From Flavisolibacter nicotianae (GTDB taxonomy: Bacteria; Bacteroidota; Bacteroidia; Chitinophagales; Chitinophagaceae), in assembly GCF_003628535.1 (NCBI RefSeq), contig NZ_RBCI01000001.1:434001-498000 (forward strand): 64,000 nt of DNA, written 5' to 3'. Each line of letters begins with the position of its first letter. Position 1 is the stretch's first letter. Below the pieces are notes generated by a model. It saw only the letters and a program-made list of their open reading frames with translations. It was not told the origin of the DNA and made no database searches. The position numbers and the translations under genes are program-made. Positions 51,178 to 59,730 of this stretch are shown piece by piece.

Positions 51178-51278
51178 TTTTCGGGAAAAATAGTTTTTCC
51201 GTTTGCTAAATTATTTAGTATTTTGCGGGTAGGAAATACAGTGGGTTAGTCGGTATTTTCCTGTTGTTCGTTGTTGAC

Positions 51279-51311
51279 AAAAGGCCAATCCTAAAATGGA
51301 TTGGCCTTTTT
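51279..51311 (-). terminator. Terminator of the DJ-1/PfpI gene
   Basis: A perfect 13-bp stem (AAAAGGCCAATCC at 51279-51291 with 51298-51310) and TAAAAT loop lie a few bases past the stop at 51317. The A-tract gives the minus-strand U-tract. Confidence 0.85.
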
Positions 51312-51316
51312 GTTTG

Positions 51317-51904
51317 TCAGCTTTTTTTGTCGTGGTGCGTAAACTGTCCCGTAGTGGCATGTTGCCCTTCGGCCAGTTCTTCCAGCATCTTTTTGTTGAA
51401 GGCGTCCAGATCGTCGGGCTTGCGGGAGGTCACCAGCCCGTTATCGGTAACCACTTCCTTGTCCACCCAGTTCACACCGGCATTTTTCAGGTCGGTTTGC
51501 AGTGAGGGATACGAGGTCATCGTGCGTCCATCGAGCATACCGGTCTCGATTAATGTCTGCGGGCCGTGGCAAATAGCCGCCACCGGCTTGCCCTGCTCCA
51601 GGAAGTGCTGTGCAAACTGTACCGCCTTGGAATTGGTGCGCAGCGTATCGGGGTTCATCACGCCGCCGGGCAGCAACAGCATGTCGTAATCTTCCGGGTT
51701 GGCGTCGTCCAGGTTTTTGTCGACCGGCAGTTCCATGCTCCAGTGGTCGTGGTTCCAGGCCTTTACTTTATCTTTTTGCGGTGAAATAACATGTACCTCC
51801 ACACCGGCCTGCTCCAACGCATTCATCGGGCTGGTAAGCTCCACTTCTTCAAACCCGTTTTCTGTCAGGATCGCTACTTTTTTTCCTTTTACATCTCTTG
51901 CCAT
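51317..51904 (-). CDS. DJ-1/PfpI-family protein (type 1 glutamine amidotransferase-like)
   Basis: 195 residues from ATG 51904 (MARDVKGKKVAIL); the open frame starts at 51955 but the extra residues look non-native. Nucleophile Cys lies in AAICHGPQTL (nucleophile elbow), with Glu in ENGFEEVEL as its conserved partner. YDMLLLPGGVMNPD is typical of the family. Members act as stress-related glyoxalases, deglycases or proteases (function debated). The gene overlaps none of its neighbours and has a strong terminator. Confidence 0.92.
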   Translation of the reverse strand: MARDVKGKKVAILTENGFEEVELTSPMNALEQAGVEVHVISPQKDKVKAWNHDHWSMELPVDKNLDDANPEDYDMLLLPGGVMNPDTLRTNSKAVQFAQHFLEQGKPVAAICHGPQTLIETGMLDGRTMTSYPSLQTDLKNAGVNWVDKEVVTDNGLVTSRKPDDLDAFNKKMLEELAEGQHATTGQFTHHDKKS

Positions 51905-52028
51905 TGAATTTCGTTTTTGTTGTTGACGAGTCAGGGAAGGGGGCACAAAAACCAAACCAGTGCTGCCCTGCTTTTTTCCTGTTGATGAAATAGTTTTCTT
52001 TGGTACTTTGCCCCTTCAACAAAGTTTC

Positions 52029-52847
52029 ATGAGATACCTTACGAATACGCTTTCCGGCCTTATCCTGATGGTTCTTTTCTACAACTGCAACCGCGGCCCC
52101 TATGCCGCCACCAACAAGCAGTACAAAAAGCAGGCAAAGGAATTTGCCAACCTGCTGAAGCAAACTCCACCCAGGGACAGCCTTCCCCAGATGGTCAGCG
52201 CCTGGGTTGGTACCACCAACTTCAACATGCGCAAGCCCAATTTTGTCGTTATTCACCACACCGCACAGAACAGTTGCGACCAAACCCTGAAGACCTTTAC
52301 CCTGACCCGCACGCAGGTCAGCGCCCACTATGTCATCTGCAAGGACGGCACTATCCACCACATGCTGAACGACCTGTTGCGGGCCTGGCACGGCGGCATT
52401 GCCAAATGGGGAAACAACACCGACATCAACTCTTCGTCCATCGGCATCGAGATCGACAACAACGGCACCGACGAATTTTCCGATGCGCAAATCAGCAGCC
52501 TCCTGCAGTTGCTGGGTAACCTGAAAAAAGCCTATGCTATCCCGGTAGCCAACTTCATCGGTCATTCGGACATCGCCCCCACACGGAAAGTGGACCCCAA
52601 CGTTCATTTCCCCTGGAAAAAACTGGCCGACTCGGGCTTTGGTTATTGGTGGAATGACACGACCAGGGTGGTGGTGCCCCAAAACTTCAACAGCCTGCAG
52701 GCCCTGCGCATCATTGGTTATGATATCAAAGACAGCACAGCCGTTATCAAAACATTTAAGCGGAAATATTTGCAACAGGAAGGAAATGCCGTGCTGACAG
52801 ACTCTGACAGGAAAATTCTCTATACGCTTTACCGTAAGTTTGAATAA
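52029..52847 (+). CDS. N-acetylmuramoyl-L-alanine amidase (Amidase_2) lipoprotein
   Basis: 272 residues from ATG 52029 (MRYLTNTLSG). The signal peptide ends in VLFYNC, a probable if atypical lipobox. The catalytic Amidase_2 domain (about 60-210) shows zinc His in FVVIHHTAQ, SAHYVICKDGTIHHML, SIGIEIDNNG and GHSDIAPTRKVDPN (His and Asp). It cleaves the amide between MurNAc and the peptide stem and resembles AmiD-type lipoprotein amidases for muropeptide turnover. TACTTTG, a one-base-short -7 element, lies upstream. Confidence 0.9.
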   Translation: MRYLTNTLSGLILMVLFYNCNRGPYAATNKQYKKQAKEFANLLKQTPPRDSLPQMVSAWVGTTNFNMRKPNFVVIHHTAQNSCDQTLKTFTLTRTQVSAHYVICKDGTIHHMLNDLLRAWHGGIAKWGNNTDINSSSIGIEIDNNGTDEFSDAQISSLLQLLGNLKKAYAIPVANFIGHSDIAPTRKVDPNVHFPWKKLADSGFGYWWNDTTRVVVPQNFNSLQALRIIGYDIKDSTAVIKTFKRKYLQQEGNAVLTDSDRKILYTLYRKFE

Positions 52848-52920
52848 GCTACCGGTACCATTCTTGCAGTTACAGAGAGAAAGCTTTACTTTACAGGACC
52901 GTACTTTAAAATTTCAGCCT

Positions 52921-53274
52921 ATGAAGTCCATCATGTTTTGCATTCTTTTTTGCTGCATTGCAGTCTTCGCAAACGCCCAGACTGTTTCGACCCTGTCTCC
53001 CGGCAAATACCAGACAAAGACAAAAACAGCCCAAAGCAAATGGGATAAAGGCGACATCATCCTCCTGGACGAAAGCCGTTACAAACTGAGCGGCAGCAAC
53101 GACGTGGGAGAATACCGTTTCAGTGTAGCGGCACAACGGATCTTCTTTACTTCGGGTCCGCTGAAAAGTGCTTTTACCAAAGTGACGCTGAACAACAATA
53201 AAACCGTGATCATCTTTCCGCTCGAGCAAAACCAGGCACTGGGCTTACCGTCAGAAGTCTGGGCAAGCCAGTAA
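52921..53274 (+). CDS. Small secreted protein of unknown function
   Basis: 117 residues from ATG 52921 (MKSIMFCILFCCIAVFANAQ, cleavage after NAQ). The mature part of about 97 residues is rich in Lys, Ser and Thr with alternating beta-type segments (GDIILLDESRYKLSG, VTLNNNKTVIIFPL). No motif was recognised. It follows the amidase on the same strand (73-base gap) and ends at a terminator. Confidence 0.7.
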   Translation: MKSIMFCILFCCIAVFANAQTVSTLSPGKYQTKTKTAQSKWDKGDIILLDESRYKLSGSNDVGEYRFSVAAQRIFFTSGPLKSAFTKVTLNNNKTVIIFPLEQNQALGLPSEVWASQ

Positions 53275-53321
53275 GGTGGCAAGTGGTGAGTGGGTCGTTC
53301 AAAGCAGAAATCTTTATTCAT

Positions 53322-53352
53322 AAAACCTCCTGAGCGTTCAGGAGGTTTTTTT
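53322..53352 (+). terminator. Terminator after the small secreted protein
   Basis: A perfect 12-bp stem (AAAACCTCCTGA at 53322-53333 with 53338-53349) and GCGT loop are followed by T residues. Confidence 0.9.
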
Positions 53353-53421
53353 TATGCAACAGGAAAACTGCACAGGAAGGCTTCTCATCATTCATTACTC
53401 CCTACTCATCACTCATCTCCT

Positions 53422-53429
53422 TACCTTTG
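53422..53429 (+). promoter_or_regulatory. -7 promoter element of the MerR gene
   Basis: TACCTTTG matches TAnnTTTG, 10 bases before the ATG at 53440, supporting that start over the longer frame from 53290 that runs through the upstream terminator. Confidence 0.45.
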
Positions 53430-53439
53430 CGCCGAGGCT

Positions 53440-53931
53440 ATGGCAAAGGAATTACCGCAAATCACGTTTGATTTTTTTCCCGATGACGAAGGACCCAAGG
53501 AGTTTCTTTCGGGCCAGCCCATACAGCCACCGCAAAAGCCCAAAGCAGCCCGTGGCCGCAGAAAGTTAAAGGAAGCCGAGCCCGAAGAGCCGATCGACAT
53601 TCCGGACGATGAAATTCTTTTTCAGAAAGCCTATTACGGTATCGGCGAAGTGGCCGAAATGTTCAACGTAAACGTTTCGCTGATCCGGCATTGGGAAAAG
53701 GAATTCGATATTTTACAGCCCCGCAAGAACCGCAAAGGCGACCGCTTTTTCAAGCCCACCGACATTAAAAACCTGGTGCTGATTCACGACCTTGTCCGTC
53801 GTCGCAAATACACGCTGGAAGGTGCCAAAGAATTTTTGAAACAAAACAAAAAAGTGACGGAAAAGCACGAAATGATCCAGTCGCTGCAAAAGATCCGGAC
53901 CTTTTTACTGGAACTGAAAGCGCATTTATAA
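53440..53931 (+). CDS. MerR-family transcriptional regulator
   Basis: 163 residues. An acidic/basic flexible N-terminus (about 1-62) precedes a MerR-type winged helix: YYGIGEVAEMFNVNVSLIRHWEKEFDIL (about 64-91), PRKNRKGDRFFKPTDI (wing) and LVRRRKYTLEGAKEFLKQ (about 115-132), then a short coiled-coil dimerisation helix. No ligand-binding Cys cluster or effector domain is present, so the inducer is unknown. This compact form is widespread in Bacteroidota. Confidence 0.9.
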   Translation: MAKELPQITFDFFPDDEGPKEFLSGQPIQPPQKPKAARGRRKLKEAEPEEPIDIPDDEILFQKAYYGIGEVAEMFNVNVSLIRHWEKEFDILQPRKNRKGDRFFKPTDIKNLVLIHDLVRRRKYTLEGAKEFLKQNKKVTEKHEMIQSLQKIRTFLLELKAHL

Positions 53932-54097
53932 AGTCAGCGGCTTCACGCAGGGGCTAGGAAAAGCAACAGTTAATTCGCATGGAGAAAGGAGCCGGGAGAA
54001 GATCTACCCGTATTCGATACCTCCTTTCCTCCCTGGCTCCGCGTCTGGACAGGCAAGCATCCTCTTCTCTCTTTTCTCTTTTCATCCCTTCTTCTCT

Positions 54098-54105
54098 TAG
54101 CTTTG
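54098..54105 (+). promoter_or_regulatory. -7 promoter element of porZ
   Basis: TAGCTTTG matches TAnnTTTG and ends four bases before the GTG start codon at 54110, predicting a leaderless GTG-initiated transcript. Confidence 0.45.
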
Positions 54106-54109
54106 AAAG

Positions 54110-56392
54110 GTGAGATACCTGATCCTGCTTTGTCTCCTTCCCTTTTGTGCGGCCGGACAAACAAGTCTTCCTTCGATCGGCCAATGGCGTGAACACCTGC
54201 CTTACCAGGTAGCAGTCGACGTTACCGCTTCCGAAGAAAAAGTGTACGCGGCTACGCCCCTGAGTTTGTTCAGCGTGGATGTGGAAACAATGGAAACGGA
54301 GCGTTTCAGCAAGATCAATGGCCTCAGTGAAACCGGCATCAGCACCATCCGCTACGATGCCTCGTCGAAGAAACTTTACATTGCCTACAGCAACAGCAAT
54401 CTCGATGTGCTGACACCCGGTGGCATTCGCAACATCCCGGACATCAAACGGTCTACCCTCCCCGGCGATAAAAACATTTACAACATTTACCCGGACGGCA
54501 GCCGCTGTTACCTGTCGACAGGGCTTGGCGTGGTGGTGGCGGATGCCGACAAATACGAAGTAAAAGAATCCTGGTTCATCGGCGACAACGGCAGCTACGT
54601 GAAAACAAACGGTTTTGCCAAAACAACCGCTTTCTTTTACGCCGCAACGGAGCAGGGCCTGAAACGCACACCGCTCAGCAATCCAGCTCCTGCCGATTTC
54701 AGAACCTGGCAAACGGTTTCCGGTACAGGCGGTTTGGCATTTTCTCCGGCAAGAGGCGTAGCGACTCTCAACAACAAAGTGATCGTTTTACAGAACGATT
54801 CTGTATTCGTGGAAAACGGTGCCGTATGGACGTTGTTTTTTGCCAACGGCTGGCCGGTTGCTTCGCTGTCGATTTCCAACAACCGCGTTCTTCTTTGCCA
54901 GCAAAAAAGCAGCGGCGAGGCGCAGGTTGTCGTGCTCAATGAATCAGGGACTTTACAGCAACTTATCCGGCGGGCCGGTAAGGTGGTCGCTCCCCAAAAA
55001 GCGATTACGGTTGCCGGCGACTACTGGATTGCCGATCGATCGGCGGGGCTGGTTCATGTCGCGGGAAGCAGTATCGAAAACTTCAAGCCCAACTCGCCGC
55101 AAAACATCGTCCTGGGTGAGATGACCACCCGGAACGGCACGTTATGGGCCACGGCCGGATCCGTGAACAGCAGTTGGAATTACCAGTACAATCCCAGCGG
55201 CGTTTTTACCTTCAGCGATTCGTATTGGTCGGCTTACAACCTTTATTCGCTTCCGCAACTGGATTCGGTGCTGGACTTTGTTTCGGTTGCCGTTGATCCC
55301 CGGGACAACACCGCCTGGGCAGGATCCTTTGGCGGCGGACTTGTTCACTTCGAAAGCAGCGGGCCGAAATTGTTCAAGCAGAATTCTCCCCTTGGTCCGA
55401 CAATTGGCGATCCCGGAAGTTACCGTGTTGCGGGACTGGCATTTGATGCGGACAACAATTTATGGGTTGCCAATTTTGGTGCTTCGCGGCAATTGCATGT
55501 GCTGAAAAGCGACAACACCTGGCAGTCGTTTGCGGCGCCTTTTGTGCTGGCCGAAAATGCAGTGGCGCAGATCGTGATCGACGACATCGGACAGAAATGG
55601 ATCCAGTCGCCCCTGGGCAACGGCTTGCTGGTTTTTGACGAGGGAGCTTTGGAAAACCCGGCCGATGACAAATGGCGCCTGTACAAAACCGGTACGGGCC
55701 AGGGCAATCTCCCGTCGAATGAGGTGTTGTGTCTTGCCAGGGACAAGGATGGCTTTATCTGGGTCGGCACAACAAATGGCGTTGCCGTGTTCCAGTGTAC
55801 GCCGGATGCGTTGGGCAGTGGTTGCGAGGCCATTCTTCCCGTGATCAAGGAAGGTGTGTTTGCCAACTATCTTTTCAAGGGACAGGAAGTGCGCAGCATT
55901 GCAGTGGACGGCGCCAACCGTAAATGGATGGCCACGGGGAGCGGCGTTTGGCTGATTGCACCGGACGGCGATAAAGTGCTGGCCAACTATACCGAAACCA
56001 ACAGTCCCCTGTTCAGCAACGATGTGCGCAAAATTACCATCGATGGCCGCACGGGTGAAGTGTTTATCGCTACGGCCAAAGGCCTGCTTTCTTTCCGTGG
56101 CGGCGCTACGGATGCAGAGGAAACAAAGAGCCATGTGCTGGTTTTTCCCAACCCGGTGCCGCCTGGGTTTACAGGTACCATCGGCATCCGCGGGTTACCC
56201 GAAAACAGCCTTGTCAAGATCACCGAAACCAATGGGCGACTCGTGTACCAAACCCGTTCGCTGGGCGGGCAGGCCATTTGGGATGGCAGGGACTACAAAG
56301 GCAGAAAGGCCGCAACGGGGGTTTACCTGGTCATCGCTGTCGACAACCTGAAAGGCGAGCAGGTGGTGACAAAGATTGTGTTCGTCAGGTAG
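54110..56392 (+). CDS. porZ: PorZ-like type IX secretion protein
   Basis: 760 residues starting at GTG 54110 with a signal peptide (MRYLILLCLLPFCAAGQ). Two beta-propeller regions (about 20-350 and 350-670) are built of short repeats such as VYAATPLSLFSVDVE, STIRYDASSKKLYIAY and FIWVGTTNGVAVF. A C-terminal type IX sorting domain (about 680-760, VFPNPVPPGF ... GVYLVIAVDN) follows. This layout matches PorZ, a cell-surface component of the T9SS attachment complex that in Porphyromonas binds A-LPS at the outer membrane (family knowledge). recO follows, a neighbour also seen in other Bacteroidota genomes by recollection. Confidence 0.85.
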   Translation: MRYLILLCLLPFCAAGQTSLPSIGQWREHLPYQVAVDVTASEEKVYAATPLSLFSVDVETMETERFSKINGLSETGISTIRYDASSKKLYIAYSNSNLDVLTPGGIRNIPDIKRSTLPGDKNIYNIYPDGSRCYLSTGLGVVVADADKYEVKESWFIGDNGSYVKTNGFAKTTAFFYAATEQGLKRTPLSNPAPADFRTWQTVSGTGGLAFSPARGVATLNNKVIVLQNDSVFVENGAVWTLFFANGWPVASLSISNNRVLLCQQKSSGEAQVVVLNESGTLQQLIRRAGKVVAPQKAITVAGDYWIADRSAGLVHVAGSSIENFKPNSPQNIVLGEMTTRNGTLWATAGSVNSSWNYQYNPSGVFTFSDSYWSAYNLYSLPQLDSVLDFVSVAVDPRDNTAWAGSFGGGLVHFESSGPKLFKQNSPLGPTIGDPGSYRVAGLAFDADNNLWVANFGASRQLHVLKSDNTWQSFAAPFVLAENAVAQIVIDDIGQKWIQSPLGNGLLVFDEGALENPADDKWRLYKTGTGQGNLPSNEVLCLARDKDGFIWVGTTNGVAVFQCTPDALGSGCEAILPVIKEGVFANYLFKGQEVRSIAVDGANRKWMATGSGVWLIAPDGDKVLANYTETNSPLFSNDVRKITIDGRTGEVFIATAKGLLSFRGGATDAEETKSHVLVFPNPVPPGFTGTIGIRGLPENSLVKITETNGRLVYQTRSLGGQAIWDGRDYKGRKAATGVYLVIAVDNLKGEQVVTKIVFVR

Positions 56393-56397
56393 AAACA

Positions 56398-56565
56398 GTT
56401 CACGAGTTCACATGTTCACAAGTTCACGAGTTGGAGTCTGGTATAGGTCCGTTTTATTGGCCATTTTCACCTCAGAACTTTAAGAATACACTATCAGTTT
56501 GAAAGTTTCTTTCCCATCGTTTGCACGTAACTTGTGAACTCGTGAACCCGCAAACTTGTGAACTC
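56398..56565. repeat. GTTCAC/GTGAAC inverted repeat cluster before recO
   Basis: The left arm (56398-56432) is made of repeated GTTCACGAGTTCAC-type units. The right arm (56529-56565) carries the inverse AACTTGTGAACTCGTGAAC and a further partial unit. The two arms are about 100 bases apart around an AT-rich centre. Confidence 0.75.
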
Positions 56566-56573
56566 CTAAAAGC

Positions 56574-57311
56574 ATGATTTCAAAAACAAAAGGCATTGTT
56601 CTTCGCTCGGTCAAATACGGTGAAACCTCGCTGATCGTGACCATTTTTACCGAGTTGTTCGGACTGCAATCCTATCTTGTAAATGGCGTTCGGCAGTCCA
56701 GTAAAAAAGGCGGGGCGAAGGCCACTTTTTTTCAGCCGGCTTCGATCCTGGAGGTTGTGGCTTATCACAACGACTTCAACAAACTGCAGCGGCTGCGGGA
56801 GTTCAAATGGGATTTTCTTTACCAGCACGTGTTATCCGATGTGCGCAAAAATGCCGTGGCGCTTTTCATGGTGGAGTTATTGGGCAAATGCCTGAAACAA
56901 CCAGAGTCCAACCCCGACCTGTTTTATTTTGTGGAAGATGCCCTACGCCATTTAGACGAAGCGACTGATTCGGTAACGGGAAACTTCCCCCTGTTTTTTG
57001 CCTTGCACCTCGCGGTGTTTTTTGGCTTTCGCATCAGCGATGAATATTCCGACGAAAAGCACTACCTCGACCTGCAGGAAGGACGCTTTACCGGGGACCA
57101 GCCTTCGCACCAGTTTTACCTGCTCGACCGCGAAGCCGCTGCCGTTTCCGACATTTTGAAGATCATGCAGCCGCAGGAACTGGAGCAGATCTTTTTGAAC
57201 CAGGAAATGCGCCGGAGAATCACGCATGCCATCGAACAATATTATGCCTTTCATATCCCGGAGTTTGGCACCTTGCGGACTTTACCGGTGTTGCGGGAGA
57301 TCATGAGTTGA
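56574..57311 (+). CDS. recO: DNA repair protein RecO
   Basis: 245 residues. An N-terminal OB-fold (KTKGIVLRSVKYGETSLIVTIFTELFG, about 4-30) and YLVNGVRQSSKKGG are typical. A helical C-terminal domain (about 85-240) follows; the zinc-binding cysteines found in some RecO proteins are absent, as is usual in Bacteroidota. It promotes RecA loading in the RecFOR pathway with RecR. It follows porZ on the same strand. Confidence 0.93.
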   Translation: MISKTKGIVLRSVKYGETSLIVTIFTELFGLQSYLVNGVRQSSKKGGAKATFFQPASILEVVAYHNDFNKLQRLREFKWDFLYQHVLSDVRKNAVALFMVELLGKCLKQPESNPDLFYFVEDALRHLDEATDSVTGNFPLFFALHLAVFFGFRISDEYSDEKHYLDLQEGRFTGDQPSHQFYLLDREAAAVSDILKIMQPQELEQIFLNQEMRRRITHAIEQYYAFHIPEFGTLRTLPVLREIMS

Positions 57312-57324
57312 TTATCTTGGGGGC

Positions 57325-58434
57325 ATGAAACAACTGCTTTTTGCCCTTTTCCTTTTGTTGCTTTGTGTGTTTGCACAGGCCCAATTGCCCGACACCACAA
57401 AAATCGACATGGCAGGTGTTGAAACCGAGCAAAAAATTTCCACTCCTTTTAGCACGGTGCAGGTTATCGATGTGCGCTTTGACCGTTCCAACATCGGCTG
57501 CGTCGGTTATATCCGGAAAGCAAATAGCTCGGTTGTCAAATCCCGGCAAACCGTCGCCGTTTTTCCTGATTCGCTGAAAACCTATTTGCCACAAATACTG
57601 CAGGAGCTTTTTCAGTTTCAAAAAGATGCAAGTGACACATTGGTTTTAATGGTAAAGCAGTTTCATCTCAGCGAACGGTTTTACAATCCGATCAATCTGG
57701 AAATAGAACCTGAATTTTTGCTGCGTCTGTCATTTTCGGCTTTTGCTAAACGGGACCAAAGACTGACAAAACTGTTTTCAGTTGACGACATGCTTGCAAA
57801 AAAGATCCCGTTCGACAGGGCTTTGAAGGACGACCGGGTGAGCGAACTTCGGAAAGATTTGCTGATGCAGATTTTCCAGGAAACGTTTCAAGCCAAACGC
57901 TGGCAGGGCACCAACACTGTCTTTGACGTTGCTGCGGTTCAACAGGGCATTCGACAACGCTTCCAGCTTCCGTTGTTGACAGATCCCGTTCTCAAACCCG
58001 GACTGTATGCCAGTTTCCGCGAGTTCAAGAAAAATTCCCCTGCCGTTTCCGATGTACAAATCACGGAGAAGAACGGCGAGATCACCAGTATTAAAGACGC
58101 CACAGGAAAGGAAATTGATTTCGCAAAATACTGGGGTGTTTGCACCGGCAACAAACAATATCTCGTGTTTCGTGGCGACCTGTATCGACTAATCCGCAGC
58201 GACAACAGTTTTTATTTTTCGTCGTACATAAGCGACAGTGATCTTGCAGGCCTCCCAAGCTTTGGCGATTATGCGCCACAAACCGGTTTGCTTCCGGCAG
58301 CCATACAAAAACTTCGCGACAGCAAACGGACCAGGCATTTTTTTTACCTCAACATGGACGACGAGAACATCCATCTTGAGGAAGTATTTGGCAAATCATC
58401 TCTAAAGCAAATGGAAAAAGACCTTTTAAAATAG
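57325..58434 (+). CDS. Secreted protein of unknown function
   Basis: 369 residues, starting 13 bases after recO. The signal peptide ends CVFAQAQ. The mature protein is mixed alpha/beta without a recognised motif. Two Cys occur near residue 59 (NIGCVGY) and residue 274 (WGVCTG), and the C-terminus is charged. A conserved-looking segment [21 protein letters not shown] lies near 310-330. It overlaps the convergent amidohydrolase gene by 9 bases. Confidence 0.78.
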   Translation: MKQLLFALFLLLLCVFAQAQLPDTTKIDMAGVETEQKISTPFSTVQVIDVRFDRSNIGCVGYIRKANSSVVKSRQTVAVFPDSLKTYLPQILQELFQFQKDASDTLVLMVKQFHLSERFYNPINLEIEPEFLLRLSFSAFAKRDQRLTKLFSVDDMLAKKIPFDRALKDDRVSELRKDLLMQIFQETFQAKRWQGTNTVFDVAAVQQGIRQRFQLPLLTDPVLKPGLYASFREFKKNSPAVSDVQITEKNGEITSIKDATGKEIDFAKYWGVCTGNKQYLVFRGDLYRLIRSDNSFYFSSYISDSDLAGLPSFGDYAPQTGLLPAAIQKLRDSKRTRHFFYLNMDDENIHLEEVFGKSSLKQMEKDLLK

Positions 58435-59655
58435 CACGGTTTTCACGGCGAGGAGATTCAACTGAAGAAGGATCACACCCGGTTTTTTCCCTTTTTCAAA
58501 GCTTCCTAAAAAGCCATCCATCCCCAGTGCTTTGGCACCGTTGCTTGTGGCCCATGTCAGCAGTTCTTCCAAAGGGATTTGAGGGAAATTTTTCCGTATC
58601 GTTTTCATTTCATCCAAAATACTCAGGTTCCAGTTGCTGGCTAAGCTGTCTGTCCCCAACACAAGGTTGCAGCCATTTTTGCGCAGCATTTCAACTGGCG
58701 GCAGGGCCGTTTCAATGTATTGGTTGGCGTTGACGCAAAGGCAAAAAAAAGTTTGGGGTGGATAACTTTCCTGTCTCACGTTTGTCGTTTCCCGTCTCAC
58801 GTAGGCCACATCTTCTTCCGCGGTAAACGTGTTGTGCACCAGGATGATTTTTTCCGCTCTGCTTAATTTGTTAAAATAGGATTGCAGGCTGCTCCGGTTG
58901 GTTGGCTGGTGATGACTGTTGTCGATTTTCATCAGCTCGTACATCCGCTCAAAATCACCGGTGCCGTGCACAAAAAATTCATCTTCAAACCGTGTTTCCT
59001 GGTTGTGGATGGAAACGACCTTGTTTTCGAAATAAGGCTGGATCGCCTGCCACAGGTTTTCCGATACGGAGTATGGCGCATGCGGCACAATGGACGTGTT
59101 TGACGTTTGCCGGTTGCCGGTTGCCGTTGTGGAAGACTCACGATTCTCCATCGATCCCTGCCCGCTCACATAGGCATCATAAATCATCTTTGCTCTTTCG
59201 AACCGTGCGTTGGAAATAGCCGGCAGCCAGCCGCTGGCTTCGATGAAATTGTAATAGTGCAGATGGCCTTTTTGTTTCTGCGGCAGTGTTAGCGTGTTGT
59301 TGCAGATATCACCAACCGCGACGATGCCGTTCCGCTTCATTTCGTCTTCAGCAGTGGCAATGGCCTCCAGGATCTCTTCTTCCGTTGCGCTGCGTTCGGT
59401 CACTACTTTGAAAACAAAATCCACCAGGCCCGTGCCCTCCGGGATTTTTCCCTTCATGTGGCTTAACTCCAGGTGGCAATGACAGTTGATTAAACCGGGA
59501 GACAGAATCCCGTCGAATGTTTCCACTCCCTCGCCGGCTTCTTTGCGTGGCAGAAAGGCATCTACAACGCCGTTTTCGTCCACAACCAATACGGCGTTTT
59601 CCCGGAAGCAGTAGCCGTCAAAGATTTTCGTGGCGGTGATTTTTCGATACGTCAT
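58426..59655 (-). CDS. Amidohydrolase-family metal-dependent hydrolase
   Basis: 409 residues of the ATZ/TRZ-like (cytosine deaminase/chlorohydrolase) type. The metal site shows [11 protein letters not shown] (first His pair), HAPYS (third region), VSIHNQE (fourth) and [11 protein letters not shown] (catalytic Asp). It hydrolyses amide or amine bonds of cyclic nitrogen compounds or purine/pyrimidine-like substrates; the exact substrate is unknown. Two stretches (about 59097-59150 and 58764-58803) encode unusual Thr/Arg/Ser/Gln-rich insertions (for example [14 protein letters not shown]) that resemble intergenic repeats elsewhere in the window. Confidence 0.88.
   Translation of the reverse strand: MTYRKITATKIFDGYCFRENAVLVVDENGVVDAFLPRKEAGEGVETFDGILSPGLINCHCHLELSHMKGKIPEGTGLVDFVFKVVTERSATEEEILEAIATAEDEMKRNGIVAVGDICNNTLTLPQKQKGHLHYYNFIEASGWLPAISNARFERAKMIYDAYVSGQGSMENRESSTTATGNRQTSNTSIVPHAPYSVSENLWQAIQPYFENKVVSIHNQETRFEDEFFVHGTGDFERMYELMKIDNSHHQPTNRSSLQSYFNKLSRAEKIILVHNTFTAEEDVAYVRRETTNVRQESYPPQTFFCLCVNANQYIETALPPVEMLRKNGCNLVLGTDSLASNWNLSILDEMKTIRKNFPQIPLEELLTWATSNGAKALGMDGFLGSFEKGKKPGVILLQLNLLAVKTVLF
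58764..58803. repeat. Intergenic-type repeat inside the amidohydrolase coding sequence
   Basis: The phrase TCCTGTCTCACGT (58769-58781) is the exact inverse of ACGTGAGACAGGA in the spacer between the M16 genes, followed by GTTTGTCGTTTCCCGTCTCAC, related to the same spacer. It stays in frame and encodes [10 protein letters not shown]. Confidence 0.6.
59097..59150. repeat. Short tandem repeat/insertion inside the amidohydrolase coding sequence
   Basis: A CCGGTTG unit is repeated (CCGGTTGCCGGTTGCCGTTG) with flanking GTTTGACGTTTG, giving a Thr/Ser/Asn-rich insertion between GSMENRES and IVPHAPYS. It is related to the GTTTGCCGTTTGCC-type spacer repeat. Confidence 0.5.
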
Positions 59656-59705
59656 GAAGGGGCGAAAATACAGCCTTCTTAACGTCTTATTCGTGCGGCA
59701 AGGGT

Positions 59706-59713
59706 TACATTTG
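59706..59713 (+). promoter_or_regulatory. Possible -7 element of prfA
   Basis: TACATTTG matches TAnnTTTG, 17 bases before the ATG at 59731, in the region shared with the divergent amidohydrolase. No -33 TTG was found. Confidence 0.35.
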
Positions 59714-59730
59714 CGCTCTTAATTTGACGT

